Positions 9,061 to 17,006 of a stretch of DNA of 64,000 nt are shown piece by piece. Origin of the DNA: Mesorhizobium sp. (GTDB taxonomy: Bacteria > Pseudomonadota > Alphaproteobacteria > Rhizobiales > Rhizobiaceae); assembly GCA_004017535.1 (NCBI GenBank), contig SAJS01000002.1:124001-188000 (forward strand). Reading direction: 5' to 3'. The position numbers were made by a program, and so were the translations under genes. The notes beneath the pieces were generated by a model. The model saw only the letters and a program-made list of their open reading frames with translations, searched no databases and was not told where the DNA came from. How positions within the stretch are numbered: the first letter of the stretch is position 1; the number at the start of each line of letters is the position of its first letter.

Positions 9061-10340
9061 GGCTGATCCAACGGATTGTCGAAATCGATAACGAAACGCA
9101 GAAGCAGCCGGATCGCCTGATCGAGGTCGGCGATCTCCATCGCCTCGTTCGGGTTGTGGCTGCCGTTCTCGTTGCGCACGAAGAGCATCGCGGTCGGAAT
9201 GCCGGCGCCGGCGAAGGTCGCCGCGTCGTGCCCGGCTCCGCTCGGCACATGCGGCGCGTTTATTCGCAGCTCGATGGCGGCACGATCCAGGCCCGCCATC
9301 AGCGCCGGCGACATGGTCGCCGGCTCCCAAGTGAAACGCGGCCCAAGCTCGAACGCCACGCCTCGCCTAGCGCTGACTTCAGCGAGAATAGTCCGAAGCC
9401 GCGCCTCGACACGTTCGAGAACCGTCGCTTCGGCGCTGCGCACATCCAGCGTGAAGCCGAGCTCGCCCAGAACCCGGCTGCCCCCATGCTGTGTCGGATC
9501 GGATTGCACACGGCCGAAGGTGATCGTCGCCTCATGCCCTTCGCGTTCGAGCGCGTCCCATTCGATCTCAAGCGCGGCGACCAGATCGGCAAAGCCAAGC
9601 ACGGCATCATGCCGGGCGAAGCGCGGCTCGGCGCCGGAATGGGCGTAGGCGCCAAGGCATTTAGCGCCAACATAGCGGAATCCGCCGGCAATCCCGGTGA
9701 CGATGCCGACCGGCGCGCCAGCTGCGACGAGCCGCGGTCCCTGCTCGATATGCACTTCGACAAAGGCCGTGATCCGGCCGGCATCGATGCCCGGCACGCC
9801 ACGTCGTACGGCATCAGGTTCGAACCCCTCCTCGCGCATGTGTTCGGCCAGCGTGCGGCCGCTGTCGGATCGTTTTGCTTCAAGCGCCTCCGGATCGAGC
9901 AAGCCAAGAGCCGCCTGGCTGCCCGGATAGGATAGCGGAAACCAGACGGCTTCCTCGGCGCGCGTGGCCAACACGATGAGATCACGGTGCAATCGGACGC
10001 CTTGAGCCATCAGTTCCGCCATCAGGGCAAGGCCCGCCACAACGCCGGCGGCGCCGTCGAAATTGCCGCCATGCGCCACACTGTCAAGGTGCGAACCGAT
10101 GACCAAAGCCGGCGGGTCCGGATCGCGGCCACTGAGCGTCAAATAGAGATTGCCGGCGGCATCGGTGCGCGCAGCCGCGCCGAGCTTCTGCGCCTCCTCA
10201 CGCACGAGGTTGTGGGCGAAGCGCTCGCCCGGCCCGTAGGCGATGCGCCTGACGCCAGGCGTGTCGGCCGTGGCTTCAGCGAGCACATTCAGTATGCGCT
10301 CCGCCAGTGCGCCTCCGGCCGTCAGGACGGCGCTATTCAT
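9057..10340 (-). CDS. M20 Zn hydrolase (N-carbamoyl-L-amino acid / allantoate hydrolase family)
   Basis: 427-residue metallo-amidohydrolase of the AllC/HyuC branch of peptidase family M20, cytosolic, with two metal ions. Metal-binding motifs are present: GSHLDSV and GGNFDGAAGV, an acidic pair in ATRAEEAVWF (where the family usually reads EEGxRF), EVHIEQGP, and the C-terminal SHNPNEA histidine. These enzymes remove the carbamoyl group from N-carbamoyl-L-amino acids or ureidoglycolate-type compounds. It overlaps both neighbours by 4 bases. With the D-specific carbamoylase upstream in the same operon, both stereoisomers could be processed. Confidence 0.85.
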   Translation of the reverse strand: MNSAVLTAGGALAERILNVLAEATADTPGVRRIAYGPGERFAHNLVREEAQKLGAAARTDAAGNLYLTLSGRDPDPPALVIGSHLDSVAHGGNFDGAAGVVAGLALMAELMAQGVRLHRDLIVLATRAEEAVWFPLSYPGSQAALGLLDPEALEAKRSDSGRTLAEHMREEGFEPDAVRRGVPGIDAGRITAFVEVHIEQGPRLVAAGAPVGIVTGIAGGFRYVGAKCLGAYAHSGAEPRFARHDAVLGFADLVAALEIEWDALEREGHEATITFGRVQSDPTQHGGSRVLGELGFTLDVRSAEATVLERVEARLRTILAEVSARRGVAFELGPRFTWEPATMSPALMAGLDRAAIELRINAPHVPSGAGHDAATFAGAGIPTAMLFVRNENGSHNPNEAMEIADLDQAIRLLLRFVIDFDNPLDQP

Positions 10341-11497
10341 GAAGCAACCTTGCTGGCTTCGGGCGTGACATTGCGCAGACGGTGCGGTGTAAGATCGTCC
10401 AGCGACACGCCCTGTCTGGCGACATAGTCCGGCAGGCCGCCGCCGGCGATCAGGCTGGCGCAGACGCGCGACAGCGCCGGCGAGGTCTTGATGCCGTAAC
10501 CGCCCTGCCCGACCAGCCAGACAAAGTCCGGAAACTCGTCATCCGGCCCGACCACCGGCGAGCCGTCGGAAACGAATGTCCGCAGGCCCGCCCAGGAACG
10601 CGACACGCGCTGCACCTCGATCGTCGTTGCCCGTTCGAGGCGCTCGGCGCCGATCGCGACATCGATATCTTCGGCAAAGGCGTCCATCGGCGCCGACGGC
10701 GTGGCATCGGCCGGCGAGACGAACAGCTGTCCGGCGTCCGGCTTGAAATAGAATTCCGCGCCGATATCGTTGACCAGCGGCCAATCGGTGATGTCGAGGC
10801 CAACCGGTGCGGGAATGTTGAAGGCGGTGCGGCGCTTCGGCTGCAGCCCGACCGGACGCACGCCCGCCATCGCCGCGATCTCGTCACCCCAGGCGCCGGC
10901 GGCATTGACGATCAGCGGCGCAAGGATGGGTCCCGCTTCCGTTTCGACCCGCCATTGTCCGCCTTGCCGACCGATGCCCTTGACCCCGGCCTTGATGACG
11001 ATACGCGCGCCCCGCGCCCGCGCGCCGCGTAGAAAACCCTGGTGCAAGCCGTTGACGTCGATATCCATCGAATGCGGTTCGATGTAAGCGCCGGCGAGAT
11101 AGTCCCGGCGCAGCACCGGCACGCGCGCGATCGCCTCGTCCGGCGTCATCGCAACGATCGAGGGAACGAGCGCCTGCGCCGCCGCCAGATCCTCACGCAA
11201 CAGGTCGAGCTGGTCGGCGCGTGCCACTGTGATCATGCCGCGCTTGCTGAGCAGCGGATAATCGCTGAAACCCGCAGGCGGCTCAGTCAGGAAGGCGCGG
11301 CTGGCCAGCACGATGCGGCGGATGACGCCGTTGCCGTAATTCTCGGTGAAGCTCGCGGCAGAGCGTCCCGTGGTGTGATAGCCGCAATGGCTCTCACGCT
11401 CGAGCAGCACGACCTTCCTGTCGCGCGAAATCTCGTACGCGGCGCCGGCGCCGGCCATGCCGCCGCCGATGATGATGATTTCGGTCTGCTCGCTCAT
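10337..11497 (-). CDS. DauA-like FAD-dependent D-amino acid dehydrogenase
   Basis: 386-residue flavoprotein with an N-terminal IIIIGGGMAGAGAAYE FAD motif. It resembles Pseudomonas D-arginine dehydrogenase (DauA) along its whole length: GYHTTGRSAAS, LLSKRG, VPVLRRDY, QPKRRTAF, FYFKPDAG, WAGLRTFV and GQGGYGIKTSP. Expected active-site residues His41, Arg223, Tyr250, Arg306 and Tyr334 are kept. The acidic residue that I recall contacting the arginine side chain in DauA is replaced by Gly in SKRGMIT, so the substrate is probably not D-arginine. Start at the ATG with an AGGGG site, 16 bases after the FrhB-like stop. It would oxidise the D-amino acid produced by the operon's hydantoinase and carbamoylase. 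Confidence 0.82.
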   Translation of the reverse strand: MSEQTEIIIIGGGMAGAGAAYEISRDRKVVLLERESHCGYHTTGRSAASFTENYGNGVIRRIVLASRAFLTEPPAGFSDYPLLSKRGMITVARADQLDLLREDLAAAQALVPSIVAMTPDEAIARVPVLRRDYLAGAYIEPHSMDIDVNGLHQGFLRGARARGARIVIKAGVKGIGRQGGQWRVETEAGPILAPLIVNAAGAWGDEIAAMAGVRPVGLQPKRRTAFNIPAPVGLDITDWPLVNDIGAEFYFKPDAGQLFVSPADATPSAPMDAFAEDIDVAIGAERLERATTIEVQRVSRSWAGLRTFVSDGSPVVGPDDEFPDFVWLVGQGGYGIKTSPALSRVCASLIAGGGLPDYVARQGVSLDDLTPHRLRNVTPEASKVAS

Positions 11498-11513
11498 CGA
11501 ACCCCTAAACTGC

Positions 11514-12806
11514 TCAGCGCGGCATCGCAGGCGGCTCGCCAAGGCGGCCGCGGCGCGCACGATCGCGGGCGCCCCGCCCTTCGGCCAGATTCTCGTCCAG
11601 CGAATTCTGCAAGGCGCAGTCGCGCAACGCGAGGTCGCTGACAAAAGGCACCGGCTTGCCGGCGATTGCCATGCCCGTCAGCCGCGCCCAGACGGCGCGC
11701 CGCTTGCGCACCTGATGCGACTGCAATTCGCTGATCTCGGCGATCCCGCTCTCGCGCTTGATCTGCAGCACGCCGGCCTTGACGGCCGCGTCGAACAGCT
11801 CCAGCCCGCGCTTTGTCCGCACGATGATGCCGTTGAGCGGTTCATCCTCTATAGCCGGCCCGCCATTCAGCCAGGCATCCGACACCGCGATATCCGCCAC
11901 CTGCCCGATCGCATCGGGACAGATCTTGCAGCGCGGCTGGATCATCCATTTGTCCTCGTCTTCCCAGAGCTGCCGGTAGCTGATCTCGAAGGCGCGGCCG
12001 TCTTTGGTTTCGATGCGGTTGGGGCCCGGGTTGCCGTGACCTCGGTAGCGGAAGAGAGCAAGCTCGTCCTCGCGAAGGCCAAAACGCTGCAGCACCTGCT
12101 CAGACTTGGTCAGGTCCGAGGCGCCGCCGCAGACGAAGGCGAGCGCATAGCGCATGTGCTCGTCAACGCGCGGATCGAGCCGCGCCAGGTTGCGCACCGC
12201 GGTGATATCGCAGGGCTTGGCGATCAGCGCGAATGGCTCGCCGCGATCGAGGATGTCGTTGAAATCGACCAACGTCGCCGCAGGCCCGTAGCGCGAGCCG
12301 GCGCCTTCGAGCACCGAGGCGGCGTCGAAGCTCGGCTTGCGTTCCGTTCGCATCGGCATGGAGCGCGACGCGGCGACATGCAGCACGAATTTTGCGCGTC
12401 CCGAGTTGAGCAGGAACTGGCCAAGCGCTGTCAGTGTCCCACCGCCGGAGCCGACAAACCGGACCGTGGGATCTGCGGCGGAACCGAGCACAAGCCGCTC
12501 GACCGGTCCCCAGACCGTGTCCGTCAATGTGGCTTCATTCATCTGCGCCGGTGGCGGACCGGCGATGCGCGTTCCCGGGCAAACGGCGTTGATCTTCGCC
12601 AGTGTCGGCTTGTCCAATGCCCGCAACGCCACCGGCCGCTCGCGCCCTTCCGGTGTCATCACCATCTCGACGCCGGCGGGGCCGGCGATCGAGCGGCAGA
12701 GGCCGCAGCCGATGCAAAGACCGTTCTCGACGATCTCGCCAAGCGTCAGCGGGGAGGCCGTGAGCGGTGCCGTGTCCTGGCTGCATCTGGTCTCGATCAG
12801 GCCCAT
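11514..12806 (-). CDS. FrhB/FdhB-type iron-sulfur flavoprotein
   Basis: 430-residue protein of the coenzyme F420 hydrogenase beta-subunit family (FrhB_FdhB N and C domains). This family includes F420-dependent reductases and, in organisms without F420, ferredoxin-linked reductases such as hydroxymethyl-chlorophyll reductase and BciB. Eight conserved cysteines are visible: Cys31, 34, 37 (CIGCGLC) and Cys76 for one 4Fe-4S cluster, and Cys199 (KPCD), Cys226 (FVCGG), Cys293 and Cys296 (CKIC) for a second. The start is 8 bases after the carbamoylase stop. It sits mid-operon between hydrolases, so it probably reduces a pathway intermediate or accepts electrons from the downstream dehydrogenase. Function unknown. 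Confidence 0.82.
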   Translation of the reverse strand: MGLIETRCSQDTAPLTASPLTLGEIVENGLCIGCGLCRSIAGPAGVEMVMTPEGRERPVALRALDKPTLAKINAVCPGTRIAGPPPAQMNEATLTDTVWGPVERLVLGSAADPTVRFVGSGGGTLTALGQFLLNSGRAKFVLHVAASRSMPMRTERKPSFDAASVLEGAGSRYGPAATLVDFNDILDRGEPFALIAKPCDITAVRNLARLDPRVDEHMRYALAFVCGGASDLTKSEQVLQRFGLREDELALFRYRGHGNPGPNRIETKDGRAFEISYRQLWEDEDKWMIQPRCKICPDAIGQVADIAVSDAWLNGGPAIEDEPLNGIIVRTKRGLELFDAAVKAGVLQIKRESGIAEISELQSHQVRKRRAVWARLTGMAIAGKPVPFVSDLALRDCALQNSLDENLAEGRGARDRARRGRLGEPPAMPR

Positions 12807-12814
12807 TCGCTGTC

Positions 12815-13729
12815 TCAGACCGGATCCGAGATGCGCTTGTACTGGTCCGGACGGCGGTAGAGCGCGAAGTTGAAGTTCACTTTCCGGCACGTCTCGATCA
12901 GATCGAGATCTGCACGGTGCACGATGACCTCGTCGTCGAGCGACATCGCCTGCGCGGCCATCTCGCCGGTCGGCGCGATGATGCAGGAGCCGCCAATCAG
13001 CGCCTGGCCATCTTCCAGCCCGGCCTTGGCGGCGGCGCCGATCCAGAGCGTGTTCTGATAGGCGCCGGCCTGCATCGGCAGGTGATTGTGGAACATGCGT
13101 AGATGCGCCAGCGCCGGCGCCTCGTCGAGCAGCAGCGGCGTGTTGTAGCCGAGCAGCGCCACCTCCGCGCCGTTGAGGCAGAGCATGCGATAGGTTTCGG
13201 GCCAGCGGCGGTCGTTGCAGATGGCGAGGCCGACACGAACGCCGCGATAGTCGTAGACCGGAAAGCCGAGATTGCCGGGTTCAAAGTAACGTCGTTCGAG
13301 ATGCGTGGTGGTGCCCGCTTCCGGCTCGCTCGACCCCGGCACATGCATCTTGCGATAGCGGCCGATGAAGGCGCCGTCCGGCCCGACCAGGTCCATGGTG
13401 TTGAAATGGCGCGTGCGGCCCTCTTCCTGCGTTAGCTCGCAATAGCCTAGCGCGAAGCCGACTTTCAGGCGCGCGGCGGCATCATAGAGCCGCTGCGTTT
13501 CCGGCCCCGGCATCGAGGCTTCGAAGAAGGCGTCTATCTCGGCCTGGTCGTCGATGCGCCAGCGCGGGAAGAAAGTGGTGAGCGCCATCTCCGGAAACAC
13601 CGCGATCTCGGCGCCGGAAGCCGCTGCCTTTTCCAGCAGATGCACCAGGCGCCCGACCCTCTCGGCCCGCGGGGCGCTGCGCTGGATCGGTCCGGTTTGG
13701 CAAACGGCGATGGTCAGGCATCGAGCCAT
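12815..13729 (-). CDS. N-carbamoyl-D-amino acid hydrolase (nitrilase superfamily)
   Basis: 304-residue cytosolic amidohydrolase that removes the carbamoyl group from N-carbamoyl-D-amino acids, giving D-amino acid, CO2 and ammonia. The nitrilase triad is Glu47 (FPEMALTTFFPRW), Lys127 (YRKMHVPG) and Cys171 (AICNDRRWPE). The length and these motifs match the Agrobacterium D-carbamoylase closely. Start at the ATG inside the 3' end of the hydantoinase gene (16-base overlap); an upstream in-frame TTG is less likely. The pairing with a hydantoinase is the classical D-hydantoin utilisation arrangement. Confidence 0.9.
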   Translation of the reverse strand: MARCLTIAVCQTGPIQRSAPRAERVGRLVHLLEKAAASGAEIAVFPEMALTTFFPRWRIDDQAEIDAFFEASMPGPETQRLYDAAARLKVGFALGYCELTQEEGRTRHFNTMDLVGPDGAFIGRYRKMHVPGSSEPEAGTTTHLERRYFEPGNLGFPVYDYRGVRVGLAICNDRRWPETYRMLCLNGAEVALLGYNTPLLLDEAPALAHLRMFHNHLPMQAGAYQNTLWIGAAAKAGLEDGQALIGGSCIIAPTGEMAAQAMSLDDEVIVHRADLDLIETCRKVNFNFALYRRPDQYKRISDPV

Positions 13730-15144
13730 GGTGTCCAATCCTCGACTGGTTTTCCCAAGAGCTCGGGATCTGCGGCGTTGCGTGCCACGAAGCGACCGAA
13801 GCCTGGTTCGGCCTGCAGTTTGCCATCCGCGACCACAGGCACACCGCGCACCAGGACGGTGGTCGGCTTGCCCGTGACGACCCTGCCTTCATAGGGCGTG
13901 AAGTCGACGCGCGAATGAAGCACCTCGTGCCCCAGCGTCCAGCGCGCTGTTGGATCCCACAGGGCAAGATCCGCATCGAGCCCGATGGCGATGCGGCCCT
14001 TGCGATCGGCGAAACCATAGGTCGAGGCGGCATTGCGTGAAGTGAGGTCGAGATAGCGGTCGAGCGTCAGTCGACCGGTGAGCAGCCCGTCCGAAAACAG
14101 CAGCGGCAGGCGCGTCTCGATCCCGGGAATGCCGCTCAGCGTCGTGGTGAAGCCTGGCGTCTCGGAGCGGCCGATCTTGTCGGCGAAGTAGTAGGGCGAA
14201 TGGTCGGACGACCAGAGGTCGATGCCGCCCTCGATCAGTTCGCGCCACAGATGCTGATGGCTGCGCGGCGAGCGCGGCGGCGGCGAGAAGACGAAGCGCG
14301 CCGCGTCGACCGCCGGGCGATCGAGATCGGCGGCCCCGAGGAACAGATATTGCGGACAGGTCTCGGCGATCGCGTCGACGCCGCGCGCCTTCGCCCGCGC
14401 CACCTCTTCTGCCGACTGCCAGGACGACACGTGCACGATGGTCATGCGCGCGCCGGTCATCTCGGCGAAGGCCAAAGCGCGGTGCGTCGCCTCTCGCTCC
14501 ATCGTCTCGCTGTGGGCGACGACATGGAAGCGGATATCGGTGCGACCGAGATCGATGAGCCGCTGTCGCGTGCGGCGAATCGCGCCGTCGTTCTCGGCAT
14601 GGACCATGACGATCCAGCCCAGCCGCCGCGCCGTATCGAGAACCTTGAAGAACAGATCGTCGTCGACGGCAAAACCCTGATAGGTCATGAACAGCTTGAC
14701 CGAGGCGATACCGCGCCCGGCAAGCGCGTCAAGCTGGGCCTCGACATCGGCGCCGGTGCCCATGGTCACCACGGCATGCAGCCCGTAGTCGATCACGGCG
14801 CGTCCCGCCGCGCGCTCCAGCGCGCGATCGATGGCACCGATCGTTGTCATATCCTGTCCGGGCATGCCGAACGGCACGATGCAGGTCGTGCCGCCGAACG
14901 CCGCGGAGATCGTGCCGGATTCAAAATCGTCGGCATTGCCGGCGCCGCCCCAGACGGGTTGGTCGAGATGGCAATGCGTATCGATGCCGCCGGGCATCAC
15001 CCAGCGGCCGCCGGCGTCGATGGACTTCTGGCCGGATAGGCCCTTGTCAATCGCGGCGATACGGCCGTCGTCAACGCCGATGTCGCACTCGGCCCAGCCA
15101 TCGTCGAGCGCCACGCGCCCGCCCTTGATCACCAGCTCATGCAT
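13714..15144 (-). CDS. D-hydantoinase / dihydropyrimidinase-family cyclic amidohydrolase
   Basis: 476-residue binuclear zinc amidohydrolase that opens cyclic ureides (hydantoins, dihydropyrimidines). All expected ligands are visible: His57 and His59 (DTHCHLD), the carbamylated Lys150 (SVKLFMTY), His182 (VHAEN), His238 (IVHVSS) and Asp314 (SSDHSPY), with substrate-contacting Tyr155. Length is normal. It is second in the leftward operon, 22 bases after ridA, and its 3' end overlaps the D-carbamoylase start. The product would be an N-carbamoyl amino acid. Side-chain specificity cannot be read from sequence. Confidence 0.9.
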   Translation of the reverse strand: MHELVIKGGRVALDDGWAECDIGVDDGRIAAIDKGLSGQKSIDAGGRWVMPGGIDTHCHLDQPVWGGAGNADDFESGTISAAFGGTTCIVPFGMPGQDMTTIGAIDRALERAAGRAVIDYGLHAVVTMGTGADVEAQLDALAGRGIASVKLFMTYQGFAVDDDLFFKVLDTARRLGWIVMVHAENDGAIRRTRQRLIDLGRTDIRFHVVAHSETMEREATHRALAFAEMTGARMTIVHVSSWQSAEEVARAKARGVDAIAETCPQYLFLGAADLDRPAVDAARFVFSPPPRSPRSHQHLWRELIEGGIDLWSSDHSPYYFADKIGRSETPGFTTTLSGIPGIETRLPLLFSDGLLTGRLTLDRYLDLTSRNAASTYGFADRKGRIAIGLDADLALWDPTARWTLGHEVLHSRVDFTPYEGRVVTGKPTTVLVRGVPVVADGKLQAEPGFGRFVARNAADPELLGKPVEDWTPWLDA

Positions 15145-15166
15145 TGGCGCACCCTCACCGGTCCGC

Positions 15167-15517
15167 TCAGCCGACGGCCGCCGTCACCATGATCTCGACA
15201 CGATACCGGTCGCCGGCAAGCCGCGCTTCCACCGTGGCGCGCACCGGCATGGCGCTCCTGTCGATCCAGGCGTCCCAGGCGGCATTCATCAACTCGAAAT
15301 CGGCGATGTCGCGGAGCCAAATCTGGGCGCTCAAGAGCTTCGACTTGTCGCTGCCGGCCTTGGCGAGAAGCGCATCGATCTTGGCAAGGATCTGCCTGGT
15401 CTGGCTGGTGGTGTCGCTGGAAAGATCGTCCGCCGTCAGGCCGGCCACATAGACGGTGCCGTTGTAGCGCAGCACCCGGCAGAAGCGCTGTCCGTTTTCC
15501 AGGCGTTCGATCGTCAT
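15167..15517 (-). CDS. RidA-family imine deaminase
   Basis: 116-residue YjgF/RidA-family protein. These trimeric proteins hydrolyse reactive enamine or imine intermediates to the 2-oxo acid and ammonia. The sequence has YNGTVYVAG near the N terminus, the QTRQILAKIDALL helix and a C-terminal RATVEARLAGDRYRVEIM with the substrate-binding Arg and Glu. It is the first gene of the leftward operon and starts 235 bases from the divergent transporter. An imine would be produced by the D-amino acid dehydrogenase five genes downstream, which gives RidA an obvious job. Confidence 0.87.
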   Translation of the reverse strand: MTIERLENGQRFCRVLRYNGTVYVAGLTADDLSSDTTSQTRQILAKIDALLAKAGSDKSKLLSAQIWLRDIADFELMNAAWDAWIDRSAMPVRATVEARLAGDRYRVEIMVTAAVG

Positions 15518-15626
15518 ATCGTTCCCTTCCGCTGTTTCTCGGATTCTGGCTTTGCCTATGGTAAGGAGGGTGCAAAACCACTGTAAAGCCCGCAGCAAAG
15601 CCGAGATGCCGCTTTCCTTCACAGCG

Positions 15627-15649
15627 ATGGCCAAAAAAATTTTAGCCAT
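15627..15649. promoter_or_regulatory. Palindrome in the divergent ridA/MFS promoter region
   Basis: A 23-base imperfect palindrome with arms ATGGC and GCCAT and an inner AAAA/TTTT pair sits about 110 bases upstream of both ridA (leftward) and the transporter gene (rightward). Two further outer pairs (24-25 with 51-52) extend the symmetry. It is the most AT-rich part of this 235-base gap. It looks like an operator for a dimeric repressor such as a GntR- or LacI-type protein, but no such regulator gene is next to it in the window. Confidence 0.45.
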
Positions 15650-15752
15650 AGCCGCGCCAATCTTCGTTTGTGGCAACCACGGCAAAGTGTAGCTTCTGCT
15701 CGGGCTGCCGTCGGTCAACGGTCACGCCAGGGGAGCCACTGCAGCCGCATCC

Positions 15753-17006
15753 ATGAGGTCGATCGCTCAATCCGCGACGCGGCTCTGGCAAAATGCAGAG
15801 CGGTCCCGTGCCATGCTGCCGATCATGGCCGGCGTCTGCCTCGCTTGCATCGGCAGCGCCATGCTGACCACCGCCGTGTCTCTGCATCTCGGCAAGCCCG
15901 GAATTTCTCCCCAGGTCGTGCAGATCGTGCTGACCGCCTATCCGGTGGGTTTCCTCATCGGATGCCTGGTCACTCGCCCCGCCGTTGGGCAGTACGGCCA
16001 TGAGCCCACCTTCGTGATGATCCTGGTGCTGGCGTTGCTGGCGGCGTCCGGCTTCGTGTTCACCGATTTCCTGCCGAGCTGGATCTGCTTCCGCTTGCTC
16101 GGCGGCATGGCGATGGCATCGCTCTTCGTCGTCTGCGAAAGCTGGATCAACCTCTATGCCGAGCAGCACAATCGCGGCGCCTTGTTCTCGGTCTACATGC
16201 TGACCACGGCGATCGCGGTGCTGCTCGGCCAGCTCCTTGTCGGCTTGGTCGGCCCGCAATCGCCGCATCTGTTCATGGTCGCGGCCGCAACGGTGCTTCT
16301 GGCGCTGGTCTCTAAATTCGTCGGCGGACGTTGGCCGGCACTGCCCGCCTCACCTGCCGATCCTGACCCCACGGGTTCAGCGAGACCGGTCAAGCGGCTT
16401 GGCCCGCTGGCGCTGTTCCGGCTGGCGCCGGTGACGGTCGTCGCCATCTTCCAGGGCGGCATCACCAACATGAACATCTTCGTGCTAACGCCGATCTACG
16501 GAACCCAGATCGGGCTGTCGGCGGCAACGACGGTCGGGCTGGTCACCACCATCAGCATCGCCGGCATGTTGGCGCAGACCCCGGTCGGTTGGCTGTCGGA
16601 TCGGTTCGAACGGCGCATCATACTGCTTATCCAGGGCATACTGTCCGTGACTCTCTGCGCCGCGATTGCCTGGCTCGGCAATTCTTCGGTGCCGCTGCTC
16701 TTCGTGCTGTTCTTCGTCTATGGCTGCACGGCGCTCACCGTCTATCCGGTGGCGATGGCGTTCGGCGCCTCGCAATTGCACAGCCGGCACATGGTCGGCG
16801 CTTCCGGCACGCTGCTCCTGCTCTATTCGATCGGCAATGTGGCGACGCCCGGCATTTCCGCCGGCCTGATGCAGCATATGGGCGCGCCGGCCATGTTTTT
16901 GCTGCTGGGCGGCGGCGCCGTGCTGGTGACGCTCGCAGCCTGCTACAATCTGTTGCGCCGTCCAGTCACCATGGCGGCCCTGCAGGCCATAGAGGAGCAG
17001 GTCTGA
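15753..17006 (+). CDS. MFS transporter (YcaD-like)
   Basis: About 417-residue major facilitator with 12 predicted membrane helices in the inner membrane. The cytoplasmic loops include the conserved GWLSDRFERR motif after helix 8 and a long central loop. It opens the rightward operon and probably imports (or exports) the substrate handled by both divergent operons. The start is uncertain: the first ATG lacks a well-spaced ribosome-binding site, and the ATG at 15813 just before the first helix is an alternative. The stop shares a base with the next gene's start (TGATG). Confidence 0.85.
   Translation: MRSIAQSATRLWQNAERSRAMLPIMAGVCLACIGSAMLTTAVSLHLGKPGISPQVVQIVLTAYPVGFLIGCLVTRPAVGQYGHEPTFVMILVLALLAASGFVFTDFLPSWICFRLLGGMAMASLFVVCESWINLYAEQHNRGALFSVYMLTTAIAVLLGQLLVGLVGPQSPHLFMVAAATVLLALVSKFVGGRWPALPASPADPDPTGSARPVKRLGPLALFRLAPVTVVAIFQGGITNMNIFVLTPIYGTQIGLSAATTVGLVTTISIAGMLAQTPVGWLSDRFERRIILLIQGILSVTLCAAIAWLGNSSVPLLFVLFFVYGCTALTVYPVAMAFGASQLHSRHMVGASGTLLLLYSIGNVATPGISAGLMQHMGAPAMFLLLGGGAVLVTLAACYNLLRRPVTMAALQAIEEQV

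Noticed and set aside
15570-15692. Small rightward frame in the ridA/MFS gap with an AAGGAGG directly before a GTG, or an internal ATG at 15606
   Set aside because: The ribosome-binding site touches the GTG with no spacing, the ATG lacks one, and the frame runs through the operator-like palindrome; no evidence for a real peptide.
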